Origin: Apteryx mantelli
Taxonomy: Eukaryota; Chordata; Aves; Apterygiformes; Apterygidae
Length of the DNA stretch: 64,000 nucleotides
NCBI RefSeq assembly: GCF_036417845.1
Contig: NC_089985.1
Coordinates: 33,872,583 to 33,936,582, forward strand
Direction of reading: 5' to 3'
The notes under the pieces are model-generated. The model was not told where the DNA came from. It saw nothing but the letters and a program-made list of their open reading frames with translations, and ran no database searches. Shown here one piece after another: positions 36,899 through 49,900 of the stretch; within the stretch, counting starts at the first letter, position 1, and every line of letters starts with the position of its first letter. The translations under genes were made by a program, and so were the position numbers.

Positions 36899-39722
36899 GT
36901 AATCTGCAATTAACTAGTCTCCTTTTGTCAGCCTACATCATCAAAGCCTGTTTTTATGGAGTGTTAAGTCTAATATTTACAGTGTTAAATACTTGGACAA
37001 TATTTAAATTGGTTTCATCACGTACTATATTTAGTTGGAGTGATATTGTCTGGTTAACAGCAATGAAAACAATTCCGTTCTTTTGGGTTTTATATTTTGA
37101 GTGGGTATTAGGTAACTGGAAAATATGGTCATTATATTTGTCTAACATTTCTACAAGTTGTAACATGGCATTTCAATTTGGGCTTTAACTCATGAATTAT
37201 CCGTACGCAAAGCCTTTGAGAAGTTTCCAGGTTCAACATCCAAACAAGCGCAGAGTTAGTGGCGTGTCTGAAAGGAAGGCAGTTTAATATTTGTACACAT
37301 ATATAGAAAGGTATGAAGACATTTTTAGGACCTTTTCTTTCTAGCAATGTTGCTGTTACACAAAGCCTACTCTAAAAGTATTTTTAATATCAAACAAAAA
37401 TCACAATTAATGTACAATCTAATTCCATTCTCATGGAGACAGATGTCACTACATTTCTGGCTATTGCTTCTTGGAGTTTTTATTCATCCATGAGACTGAT
37501 GTTTGTCTCCATTTGTGGCATATGTGGACAATCTTGCCCATACTCTCCTGAATGATTTTATCCTTCAACCCTAAGTCCTATAAGGCATAAGCTTGTGCTT
37601 ACTTTTCATCTCCAACATGAAGGAACTCAGAAAGGTGTCTACCTTCTTCAAATTAGGGATCTTTCCTAGGGGGTTTGCTAATGTTTATATATTTGAGGAA
37701 CTGCAGGGGAAACCTCTTACCTTCTTTCTTGTCTTTAGATTTTCTTTCTTTTCCTAGTCTTGGTGTCAAGACATCTTCCCATCTCAGCTGTGTGATTTCT
37801 AGCTATCCCACTGAGTGAGTCATTCCACTGATGATCACAGCCATGGTCTTTGGGGCAGAACAATACCTGCTCCACATATTGGCCCTGGTCCACCAGAAAT
37901 ATCTTCTCTAGAGACTTTTGTCTGTAGTTCTACATGAGAGACATAACCTTAAAGGAACACTGCATTGAGAAGGATTTTCTTCTGACTCCCAGAAAAGTCT
38001 CTCCTCACAAAACCACCATTCTGACAAAGCTCTGTTGAGCCAGGTTTCTATCCAGAGGATCCCATTAACAAGAAAGAGCTGTAATCCCCTCAGACAGCCT
38101 ACTGAACTGCCCAGGAGCTCTTTGACAAAGCCTAATATAACTTCTGGAACAGTGGAAACTCTTAATCATTTTATTTGGTTTTAGCAGACAAAAAAAAGAT
38201 TCTCCGGATATCTACAGTCAATAGGCTACAGAAAACCTAAGCACAAACCAGTAGATATACAGTAATTTTACTACCTAGTGTATGAAATGAAAATCAGTGC
38301 ATTTCTTCCTTTGAAACATCATAGGCTTTTGAGATTTGAAATCTGTCTATTAGAGACTTTTCAAAGAAACCTGGCAAAAGCCATTTCTCTCCTGACTGCA
38401 GTTTCTCCCTAGCACTGCAATGTGAGCTGGATCATTAGATGTAAATTTGAAGTATGGAAATGCTGAGATTTCCACTATGGTTGTACTAAAACCTTTCCAT
38501 GTGTCAAAAAATTGTTGCTTGTGCAGAGCTGGCTGGAAGAGGGGTGGGGATGAGAAGATCCCACCTCTGAGTGGCATTGCCATGACTTAGTCTTTGACTG
38601 ACCAAAGTCTCTTGTGCATGCTTTTAAAAATAGCTCAGGTATCTTCTGCTGAAGTTCCTGCTTTCAGAGTGTTAGAGTGAAAGTAAAAAATTACTCCTCT
38701 AATAAATAACTAAATGAGTAAAACCACAAATAACCAAATAAAATATGCTTAAATTTGCCATCCATGGAAGCTCACTTGGATAAGGTTAATATCTACCTTT
38801 TGCCCCTTTCTCTCCTCTCACTAGCTAAGTATTCCTGAAGGAACACAACAAACAAACAACCTTTGCTTTAGCTTGAATGCTACTGCCAACCTGTCCAGGG
38901 CTAATATAGTAATCTGGGGAGCATTAGACACCCTGAACAGTCACTTCCAGAATATGGAAAGCCTGGATGGTGTTTTCCTGTTTTCTTTTCCATGTACTTA
39001 GGACTTTCTACTCTTCACTGAGGTGGACACAACCTTTTCTACATAGAAAATAAGGTGTTGGACGCTTCTTTCACAGATTCTGATCTTGTTTTTGATGATG
39101 AAGATGTTGGGAAGCCAAAATTGAAAATGTCTTTGTTTTTCATTCTGTCATTGCTTTTACAGGATGGACCTCAGTTTGCAACACCTAGTAAATATCCTCA
39201 AACGTAATTTGGAAGTCCCTGATGAAAAAGTCCCCGAATGTTACAGGTGTGGGAAGAATAAAAGGACCTGGGAACCAATGTCTTAGCATTTTATTTCCTA
39301 TTTTCCTCACAGTCCCATTCCTTTTCTTGTGTAAATTATTCTATAGAAATTACATAAAGTGTAGCATTTTGCAGCTTTTACTCAGTAAGAGAGTCTTTTG
39401 CATTTTTTTAGGAAAAGTTTCTTTGGGTTAATCCCCTTCCCCAGTAATCTGCAGGACAATTTGTGAAACTTTCAAAATACTGTTCTATGCACAAAACCAG
39501 AATTTATTTCAGGCTTTGTTGAAATATTGAGTTGGTTTGGGAAGATGAGAAGGAAAGGTTTAGTTGTATTCCTTAATGAAACTGTATTTTAATTCAAAGA
39601 TGTTACAGGTTTTATGACAGTTTTTATTTACTTTCACTCAGTCCCCCCAAAAATAAGTATGATTTCCACATTTTCTACAAAGAGAGCAAAAGAGCAGGAA
39701 ATATAAAACAAACTTTGATTAA
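36899..39722. other. Gene-free stretch
   Basis: The 36925-37190 part is AT-rich and free of repeats, with an 87-codon frame on the + strand and a 70-codon frame on the - strand, neither resembling a protein family. Nothing else was recognised. Confidence 0.55.
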
Positions 39723-39855
39723 GAGCCTGATTCTGCTGATTAAAATCAGTGGCCAAAGGCTCTTTGACTCCAGAGAGATCAGATTTGAACCTCCATTGGA
39801 CTGGACTTGCTCCAAATCCCACTAAAGTCAACAGGAGTTTTTCTTTTGAGCCCAG
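39723..39855. repeat. Probable dispersed repeat relic
   Basis: gagcctgattctgctgat at the left and cccactaaagtcaacaggag followed by tttttcttttgagccc at the right resemble the sauropsid repeat that pairs agcctgatcctgc with cattgaagtcaatgggag. Heavily worn. Confidence 0.5.
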
Positions 39856-41889
39856 TTACTGGGTGTCTGTCTGCCTTTTTCTCTCTTAATTTATAAATCA
39901 CCAGGAGGAGTTTAATCTTGCAGTTTTCAGTGCCAATGTAACATTTATTTTAGCTTCGGCTGTTGACAAAGCACCCCACATCCTGCATTTCCCTGCTGGC
40001 GATCGCATGTCTATTCTAACTCACATGTTACTTTCTGTCAGTGATTTTATTTTATCTGTCCTCTGCTTATTCCCATCCACTTCTCCAGCCCTCCCTTTTC
40101 ATCTGTCCATCACATTTGGCAGCAAGAAAAATTGGTCTATTTTGCAATACCAATTTCAGTGCCACTTGCCAGTCCAAATAAGAGTTGTGTATCTAACACA
40201 CCATACAGGGTCTCAGTTTCTGGATTTTGTCACAAGAGCTGTATTTTCTCAGCAGCTTATTAACAGCATGTGTTTGGGGTGAAAATTAAGCAAATGGAAA
40301 AAGGATGTCACAGCAAGGAGCTGTGTTGCAACACTTAGGTTATTATATTGCATTAAGTTAAACAAAGACTGTTTAGCCATGTTATGACTATGATTCTCAT
40401 TCATTCCTGTTCCTTAAGAAAATGTATTTGCAAAGAGGCAACTTTGCTCAGTCAATTTCCCATTGGTCAGAATGTTCCCAGGTGCCACTCTTGTGAATTT
40501 GACAGGAAAAAAAGATTTGTTAATGGGGAGTAGAGCTTGTGGGGGGCGGGGGGAGTTCAGGGGGAAGAGTGCCATAACTACTCATGCCAAGAATAAGAAG
40601 AATAATGGGAACCGCTACACATCGGAAACTTTCTTTTGGTCATTTATCAAGCCCATATTATTTTCCCATCTTTCACTGCCTTTGGAGCACGTGTGTCAGG
40701 TGAACAAAAAAAGTTACAAGAAATCTTGAATTGCACTCCACTTTCCCAGGAAAATGTGCTGACCATCTATCGTGTGCCTGAGGTCAACCACGCAGCTTTC
40801 AAACTGGCTCTGGATCCATAAATAGCCCTTGAACAAGCCTGCCAGACAGCTGAGAGGGCTTTGAATGTCTCATTCAAGAAAGGGGTGACATACAATTGCT
40901 CAGTACCATCCTTTCGGCTGGCTCTTTCCCACATCTGGCCAATGACTTTATTGCCTAAATGGGAGCTGAACAATCCTGGAAATTGGACTCTAAGTAGAAA
41001 ACATTTCCACTTCTGCTCTGTCAGTCGTGTTGGTAAGGAAATAAAGCATAGTGACGCTTTTACCATATGTGGATTTCAGAATAATTTCTAAATCCCCTGT
41101 GCCTGAGCCATAGTTTGCTGAACAGTTTCCATCAACTACTGTTCCTGATTAGGGTGGAAATGATGCAGGTGACTTTGATAAGAAGAACTTAATTAAAACA
41201 CAGCTCTTCTGCCTCATAGCTGCTTAGCCACTTGGTGGGTTTTATCTGGAAAATTAAGAGTTCTCAAACTAAGAGGACAACAGGGTCTGCCAGGTTAGTC
41301 TTACAGAGAAAAGACTCTCACTGACCTCTGCAGGGAAACCAGTCCTTTTGTATGCTGTAACAGTGGGTGCTGTGTTCTTTCCTCCTGTAGGATTTCTCAT
41401 TTTAGGGTCTTTCTTCCAAGTCTTCACGTACAACCCACTGCATGCAACTCAGTTTTACTTACATAAATCAAGCATAAAGTTGTTGGAACACAATTTCCTC
41501 TTTCGTGAGCAGGGATGCCACCTTCAATCACAACGCTTTCTATCTTACTGACAAACACATTTTCTCCCATATTGTCCTTCGTTTGCCACTCAGATTGTGC
41601 CCATCTTCTGTTCCTGCTCACTATTGAAAACTCACTTCTTCCTTAACACAGACAGCCACACGTGACCTGCTAACAACTAGGCACGTGAGGAGCTGTGTTT
41701 GCTCCTAAAACACACGGCCCATGATAATTTGCACATCTGATCATAAATGCCATGTTACTTAAGACTCTTGCTTGATTGCCTCATCCATCCATTTCCCAAG
41801 TGTGAGCCGGATCCAAGGCTAATCTTGAGTGGCATCCAACAGAGAAAACTCATCCAGCCTCAGAGTACTAAACAATGGGCTAAAATACG
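39856..41889. other. Gene-free stretch with a G-rich block
   Basis: 40541-40564 reads gggggg c gggggg agttca ggggg: a GC-box-like (SP1/KLF type) core and three long G tracts. No exon was recognised. Confidence 0.55.
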
Positions 41890-42182
41890 TGTTGTTAAGC
41901 TGTGAAACTGATTGCCACAGGAAACTGTGAATACAAAAAGATTTAGAAGTAGCTGGACAAATTCACGGAAGCAAAATTCACCAGGGGCTAGTAAATACAA
42001 TGACACTACATCTGGCTCCGGAAATCCCAGAGCCAGAAATCACTGGCCTGATCCACAGTCTATGTGCCCTGTTCTGATAACCTTCCTTAAGTGCCTACTA
42101 CTGGGGCTGCCGCAGACAGGATATTGGGCTAGATGGACCTTTGGTCTTACCAGTTTGGCCATTCACATGCTTTTGTATTAAT
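41890..42182 (+). mobile_element. CR1/L3-type LINE 3' end, sense
   Basis: Diagnostic blocks in order: gctgtgaaactgattgccac, aggaaactgtgaatacaaaa, gctggacaaattcacggaag, aatacaatgacactacatc, cagagccagaaatcactgg, and the very typical end acaggatattgggctagatg, gacctttggtcttaccagtt, tggccattcacatgc. It matches the end ggctagatggacctttggtc...tggccattctta seen throughout turtle and crocodile genomes. 5'-truncated, non-coding. Confidence 0.92.
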
Positions 42183-44218
42183 AGATGAGCTGGGGATGAA
42201 TATCACTTTCTGCATTAATGTCTCTGCATTTATCCAGCAGCATTTCTATCACCAGCATTCTCTAAGCTGCTTCTGCCATGACATCTGGACGTCACATAGC
42301 ACCTGAAGCACATTAGGCTTTTTCAGCAGGTAATAAACCCCTGGATAGTGTATGGCAGGCAAGCCCCTTTCTCTAAATACCCACCATGGACGTTGCTTTC
42401 TCCAGCAATTGCCAAAGCCTGGTTTAGATTAAACTGTTTCAGACTAGCCTCTGCAGAAGGGCAAGGCTGGAAACGGAAGTCTCTCTTGTTTTGTTTGGGT
42501 TCTTTTTCCCACTGATTGGTTGTTTTGGGCTTGTTTGTTTTTTGGCAAGTTATTTAAAGGACAAATATAAGGCTAGACAGCTGAACGCACCAAGAAGTTC
42601 AGCCAATTTCTCAGGCTACTGTCTTTTTCCAGCTGTTCCAGATGAGAAAAAGGATCAGACAGGGCTATATCTCCCTGGTTGCTTTCCACAGAATAAGGTA
42701 GGCTTATTTGATATAAAGCAACGAGTAGCTGCTGCTACCAGCCCCCAGAGAGGCTGGAGGACACTGCGGTGGGGATACCATATCAAACTCAAGCAAGACC
42801 CCTCTGCCTGGTGGGAAACTGCTCTTTTCAGAGCCATTCTCGGTGTCATATATCCAGGCTCTGTTTTTCCCATGACCACTTGTGTCAAAGCCCTGAAACA
42901 GAGCTGTGCTGTTCAGCTCTGGGACTGAGAATGATACAGGCATGGCCTCTTCCTTCAACAGCTTCCCAAACTCCACGTATTACAGGGCAGTCGAGGCCAC
43001 AGTGGTGGAAAACAGCTTCTGAGGCACAGACTGTGTCTTACTTCCCTTGTAGCCCAGTCTCTGGAGGTAAACGTGCACAGGTCCTCCCACCACCCCAATG
43101 CACAGCCTCGTGTACTAGCACAAACTCACGTTTCCTGCCAGCTTACTAAGAACAAGGGAAGGTGAAGCACAGCATCTCTTTTTCACATCAAATAGGGAGG
43201 ACAGGGTTGGGCTCAGAGCAAGGTGATGCCTCCACACTAGCTAGTTCTCCCAGAGCTCCTTTGGGAATTATTCCCCTTTTGTCCTGTTTCTTGTCTGTAA
43301 GGGGGCATCTTAGCCTGAAAAGAATTACATGAGCAAGTTGATATAGCAAGGACGTATCACATCAAGCATACAAGTGACATCTGGGCCTCCACTTCCTTAC
43401 AGCAGCTGCAAAAGATGGTAATTGGGTTCTATGATGTTGGTGCTACATAAAATAAGAAAAAAGGTGTTGGGGCAGAAAAATAAAAGTCATGGATGACCAA
43501 AGAGCTAAAACTTCTCCCGAACCATGCAAGAAAGAGCACTGCAGGCAAGACAGAGGCAAAAGTCCTCCTGGTCAGGTCCAAAGGTGTTTGTGGGCATCTG
43601 ATGACAGTTCTTCAGCCCCTAATGCACTCCTCCCAGGACTTTTCCGTACTTTACCCTGAAAAGAGGAAGCCTTAGGTAAAGGACTACCCAGGGCCCGTGG
43701 GTGGAGTGGATCCCTCTGAATTCACTGCAGTGTCACTGACTCAGGCAGAGGGTGCAGGAAAGCTGTGCAGGTCTGGCCTTTCACAGCCACCTTAGTTATA
43801 TGGGCTGATCACATGTGCACACACATGACAGCACAACCAGTCCCAGGAGTCAAACCAAAGCCTATGACCCCTTTAAAAAAAGTCACTGTAGGAAGAGATT
43901 ATGGAAGACAAGATAATCACAAGAGATTCTTCCCGAATCAGTCAGGAAGGGGATAATGTGGGGCACTCATGTTTAAAATGCTGCAGTCTGTAGATCCACG
44001 TGCATTTGATGCAGTTCCGGCTGGCAAGGTGTTCGCACAAACACGTTGTGACACGAAGCAAGGGCATCTCTGACTCTGAGAGACTGAGGGGAGAGAAAAA
44101 AAAATTCCCAGTATAATCACACTATAAGGAGTTCCTACGCAAACTACAAACTTCTTCCTCTGGAGATCAACACAGGAACTTGAGCAAACACACTATCTCA
44201 GATAGAAAAACATAAAAA

Positions 44219-44332
44219 ATAAAAATAACAAAAACAAAAATAAAAATAAAAGAAGGGGAAAGGGAAAGGGAAGGGGGAGAAGAGGAGAAGAGAAGAGAAA
44301 AAAAGAAAAAAAGAAAATAAAAGAGAAAGCAT
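44219..44332 (+). repeat. A-rich and homopurine tract
   Basis: Starts with A-rich units (aaaat, aaaac), then 44248-44317 is 70 bases of A and G only, with gggaaa, gaggag and aaaag units, then more A-rich sequence. Long pure-purine tracts can form triplex (H-DNA) structures and often mark microsatellite birth sites. Confidence 0.9.
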
Positions 44333-45864
44333 GCATTGCTAATGACAGCTGCACAAACGTGGCTTATTCTGGCAGATCTCTCAATTAAAATCAAGCCACC
44401 CTAATTTGAAGGGAAAATAAACACAGGCCTGACGCTATGTGCTTTGCTTTCAAAAGGAATCAGCCTGAAGAGAGGCAGCCAGTGCCCTTCTGCTCTGGGA
44501 AGGCTCGTTGTGGATTAAAGGAGAGGCAGATCTCATTGCATCAGTTGCTGCCCCCTGATGCTGAGACTGAGCAGAGCAACAGCTCGCGGCACCTGAAGCC
44601 AGCTCAGGAGGCTGAGGGGGCGGAAAGGACAGAGGCACAGCAGCTCTGGGGGATGAGGGGATGAGGGGAAGAGCTTGCTTTCAGATAGGTCTGTACCCCA
44701 GAAAATTTTGAGCAGAAAGTGAAGTGCAGTTTGACTCACTGCTTCTTTTTGACTGGATCCATATCAGCAAGGGGTCACAAGGGAGACTCTGAGTTGCCCT
44801 GACAGTGTCCCTGATGGTGAAGAAGTATTGAGAAGTTCAAAGGACAACCATAATTTCTGATGTTTCCCTCTCTCATATTCTCACCTTAAAAATTAGGGCA
44901 CTTTCTTTGCGCATATCTACTCTAAGACTATTGGCAAACAACCTGAGGGGCCAGTGCATGAGCAATGTGCCATTCACGTGGAGGCCACGGCACACACATG
45001 GTTGCCATAGTGCTCCCTGGCTCTGAGGGTCACAGTTAATCTGCATGGCCTACATTCAGGCCTGCACTCTCCAGGATGGAAGAGATGGGTGCTCCAGGAA
45101 CTGCTTGATGGCCACATCCCTACCTTGGAATAGCAAGACTTTCTTAAAGGCTTGTTCTGCTCTTGACTTTTTTCTCTTCCTGATGTATTCATGGTGAAAT
45201 GCAGAATAGTCATCCACCTTTGGCTGAGAAAATAGCTGAAGCCAAATGAGTTTGCTCACTGAGTGAGATCCCTCTTTGCTGTGCTTACTAGATCCTACTG
45301 TGCCATTTAGGGACCAGATAACATACCATAGGCAGATATATTGTATTAATATATCCTGGGGCTCTTGCAGACCTCCACAAGTCAGGTACAGCCGTTAGCC
45401 TTCAAAGTGGGTACCACTACTATGATATGATGGGAGAAACCAAGAACAGCAGCACAGGGATGCAAAGGTCCAAGGGTCTGGAGCAGGATAAAAGGGACAC
45501 TTGACCAGGCTGGACATATAAAATGTCCAGTTGCTGCACAGAGGGAATCTGCTTGAAGTTTTGGGGGGTGGGGAGAGAAATAACTTAAAGAGTGTCACAA
45601 CAGTACAAATGTGCAAACTCTACTACATAAGTTATCATAGATTCGGCTTTGGATTACAGAGGTTCGAGAGATCAAAGCAGTAGTAACCAGAAGGGGCAAA
45701 CCAGAGACAGCACACAGATGAAAGGAGAGATGAAAGCCAAAGAAAGCTTGGATAGGAGGCTGACATTGGTAAATGAGAAAATGGGGCTGGACTGAACTAG
45801 TACTGCTTGATGTGTTGTCTGTTCCCCTTTTTGGCCTCATCAGTTCCTACAGAACTGAAGCTTT

Positions 45865-45893
45865 GGGGCTTGGGGGTGGGAGGTGTGGGGGGG
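45865..45893 (+). other. G-quadruplex motif
   Basis: G tracts of 4, 5, 3 and 7 with loops ctt, t and aggtgt fit the canonical pattern well. Confidence 0.65.
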
Positions 45894-46893
45894 AAACAGT
45901 ATTTCCATTCTTCATCCTTGCCAAGAAAACCTTCTGCGTGTGAGTCATCCCTGAGCTGCCTGTGAAAGGCTGCAAGGACAGAAAGGATCCTCTTGGGCTA
46001 AAATGCAGCTCAGGGTGATGGTGGACTCAGATTCAGCTGTGCTACAGGCTCCCCAAATGTCATCCCATTTGGGATACACTGCCTATTCTTTGTCTTACCT
46101 GCTGGGACAGACATTTTACATGTGCCAATATACAATGTCTGCCAATATACTACCAGTACATTGAGGGGGACTCAAAAGAAACGGGAGGTGTGAACGGCTG
46201 TGGTTGCCCTCGGTGGGACACAACTGCCGCCCGATTCACTGGGGCAGGCAGCAAGCTTAGGCAGAGCTCTGCGCTGGCGCCCTGGGTGTAGATCCAGCTG
46301 GCAGGAGACAAGAGCCTTTTGTCAGCTGATGGGGTATTTAATACCATTGAAATGAAGCATTCCTATTTTGCGGCCTGAGAGGGTAACCCAAGCAGTCTGT
46401 ACTAGTCCACCCTGAGCCCATCTTGGCCTCTTGACAGAGGATCAAGTAGTCAGTCAGGGAAAGGGCCTGATTCTCAATTCTGCAGCTCGGGGAAGAAAGC
46501 TCCTCTGAGTGAGCAGGTGGGGCTGATCAGCTCCCACAGCTGTCCTGGAGAAATGGGGATTTGCATCCCTCCCTTCTCCGAGCTGTCCCACTTGGGTCAT
46601 CAGCACCACAGGGAGCAGAAAGGGCTGGGAAAAGGAGGAAGAGGAAGGAGAAGACAAGGATGGGGGATTGTAAGGAAGGATGTGCAGCTGGAGTAAGAAG
46701 CAAGACTGGATAGAGAGAAGGTGAAGTGGTCCTGTTGCAGGACTGAGGAGGATGGAGGGAGGGACCTCTCTGAGCAGTGGGGCCCAAAAAGGAGTGGAAC
46801 AAGTGACAGTAACAGGAAAATGCTCATCTCTGGGCCTGGTGCTGTGGACAAATGCTGCAACACAGTGGTGTGATGCACTGTGGGCTGGGCCTT

Positions 46894-46918
46894 GGGGTTG
46901 GGGTTGGGGGGGGGGGGG
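46894..46918 (+). other. G-quadruplex motif, GGGGTT units plus 13-G run
   Basis: GGGGTT twice and then 13 consecutive Gs. A strong quadruplex candidate. It resembles ciliate-type telomere units but is far too short and is not the vertebrate TTAGGG unit. Confidence 0.65.
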
Positions 46919-49900
46919 CATTTGTGCTCAGGGACTGGTGCTGCTGCATTCTGAGTTACTCTATCCAAAATGTCTTTGGGAAGACTGGCTGGGACTTATG
47001 TGAGCAGTTCTAAGGTTGGGTCGGTTTGGAAAATGAGATCTGCTTGGGGCAGAGGAAGGGGGGATATGGCTCATGAACGGTTTGATTTCCACCCCCCCCT
47101 GTGTATGGAGGTAGATAAGTGCTGTGTTCTCCCCAGCCTCTTCTCTCTCTCTCCTTCTTGCTGAAGCTCTCTGCACATTCATCTCCATCCCAGGCCGGAA
47201 AGCAGGCAGCTCGCACCCCCTCAGCGGAGAGGCCGTGGCTGCTCTGAGCTCACCAGTTACTCGCAAGTGGATAAAACCCAAATTTTCCTCCTCACCATTG
47301 TGGAGCTGCACCGCAGCGATCTCCAGCTGCCATCTGCTGGTAACTGTGCTGCACCAAAGCTGGCAGGCCAGCGCTTTGCTGCTGGACCAGGACCACCGCT
47401 GGGGTTCTCCTTGGGCCTTGCACTCTGCAGCTCAGGTGACAGCTGGGCCATCCCTGGGGGAAAGGGAGCTGCAGGAGGAGCCAGCCGGGTTCCAGAGCTG
47501 GTCTGAGCAAAGCAGGTGCATGTGAAATGGCAAAGAGAGACCTGAGCAAAGGGGACCTTGTTTCAAGTTGTGCGGGGGTGAATCAATCCTAGTATAGCAG
47601 AGCACAAGCAGGATTTAAGCACTGGAGTAAACCTGCTGATTTACTGGGGACTAACTTATTTTTATTTTTTCTTTTTATTATTATTATTTAGATAGATACT
47701 AAAACTGTCAGGAGGTGGAGGTGAGAGACAATCCATTAACTTTTTTCTGCTGTCTTCCAGTAGCTTAAGCACAGAAAAACAAGTTAACAAAGAATAAAGT
47801 TGTTACTGAGAACATGAGCCTCTAGCTAGTGTTTTGCATTGAATTGCTCAGCTCCAGAGTTATTCTGCTGTATATTTGCCAAAGGAGATGTGAGTTAAAT
47901 TGGTCCCAGGTCTATTGCACAAATACTACCTGTTCCTCACAGCACCAACAGTTAGTTCATGGTGCCATTTGCACCTGCATCTGGTCTGGGAAAACCCTTT
48001 CCCTGTCCATAGCCCCACACTGCAGCTGCCCCTCCCTTCTTAGGCTTTGTCAGGCACATCAAGTAACACAGTGGTGCTGCATGACCTGCTGGCAGGCATC
48101 TGTCCCTTCTGCATGTGGCCCAACACATCACCCCTTCTTTGGGTTATAGCATAAAGTTAATAGGCGTGCAAGCGTCCCAGGCAGCACCAGGTACTGGGAC
48201 ATCATTCCTGCTTCCCCTGCATGCAGGACTCCTTTAGGTGGAAGGTGAAAAGCCACAGATGCTGCCAGAAGTCAGCTTGGGAATTTATTTCCTAGAATTC
48301 AGAAGGGGGATTTCCTAGAGTGATCACAGTGTGGATGTGGCAGGGTGCATTTATCCTTCTGAGCATCAGCCCTGGCACCAGTCACTGTTGGATGCATTGG
48401 TTAACATTGACTAAATGAGAACTAATAGCCTTAAGTTCTTACAAGGATATGTATATGAAAATAAAAGGCTCTTTTCCCTCTACCTAGGCGATCAGTCCCA
48501 CTGGTGAGGGAAAGATGGAAGTGTGAGCATCAGCCTTTACTGTCCCAGAGAGAGTCCACAGCAGAGACATGCTCTGACCTCTGGAAATGCTGCAGTGAGA
48601 GCTCACACCTTCGTCCAACACCAGAGGCTCCTATCATGGCCAAAGGAGCCAGTTTTCATCAGTTTACTGCTCACAGAAGAGCTTGTTTCTCAGGGTCTCT
48701 CGTTTCACAGAGAGCTGACACTAGAGCTGATGTCTGGAAGGCAGCCTCACATCAAATACTAGGGATCACACTGGAGAGTGCAAGCGTTTAAGAGAAGAGC
48801 CTCAGCTGAATGCCAGCATTTGCAATTCTCTTGTGAAATTAGTGAGGTTTATTGTTTTTCCTAAAGTCCCAGTTTCTGGAGTCATGGGATTGCAGCAAGC
48901 ATCCCAAATTTCATGGAAATATGAAGTTCATTGCTAGAACTCCTTGTGGTGGAGAAAAGTATAAAAATACACCCTAAGGGAGCAGAAACAAGAAGGAACA
49001 AAAAAGCTATTCTGCTAAACATAAAAAAAAAAAAAATCCTCATGATATCTAAGCCAATATCATTCAGTTTTGGCCCCCAACCCAAGAATTTTTAAGGCTT
49101 AGAGTTGGCAGTAACAAAACTCCCTCGATGCTTTGGCCAAGAATAAGGGCATTATTTTTTGTGTCCTGGACAGAGTCCCAAACTGGATGAATCCATTTCC
49201 ATGTACTTAAAATCCTTCCCTGGAATTTCAGCTCCGCATGGGTTTCTTTATCACGTTTTGTCCTCAGCTTCTCCAGGGCATCATGAAACAGCAGCATCCT
49301 CCCACGCTAAGTCTCGTCATACTGTACAAGTTGATGGCAGTAGTTTATCAAGCCTGATGTATTCCTCAGGATACAAGCTGCTCAACTAAGGTACTGAAGT
49401 CGTATAAGTTATCAGTATTATCACGGTGAAGATTAACGTTTGGGGTGTTGCTGAAGAATGTCATAGTCTTTCATTGGAACTTTTTTGTAGGGCAGCTAGG
49501 TTGAAAACTCAACCAAAGAGACTTTTTATTTTATTTTTGTTTTAAGAAATATCACCCTGGAGGGAGCTGTCATTTTGGGATGCTGATTAGCTTTTGCAAG
49601 TTGACAGGGAGCAAGACCACTTTCTCTGTAGCAATCCCAAGTTCTCTCGCCTAATCAAGCCAACACTGCAGGCTCCACGTGGAGGAAATGTAACCCTATC
49701 TCACTGCCTGACAACTCCTTCAGTTCCAGACTTTCTTTCCTCAATCCCCACAAACTGTAGCAAACCATTAAGTCTGATTTTCATTCTTTCAGCAACCATT
49801 CTGGCTCAGCCTTCCTTGCTGGTTCTTTTCCTTGGGGATAGTAACTCTGAAGACTGTACTCGCTTTATATATATATCCTTCGTCCTTAGAGCTTTTCAAC

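Noticed and set aside
46894..46918. Telomere-like TTGGGG units
   Set aside because: Only two units before a G run, and vertebrate telomeres use TTAGGG. Treated as a quadruplex motif.
46454..46921. 155-codon minus-strand frame rich in Pro, Ser and Leu
   Set aside because: It is the complement of a G/A-rich tract and is low complexity, with no recognisable domain.
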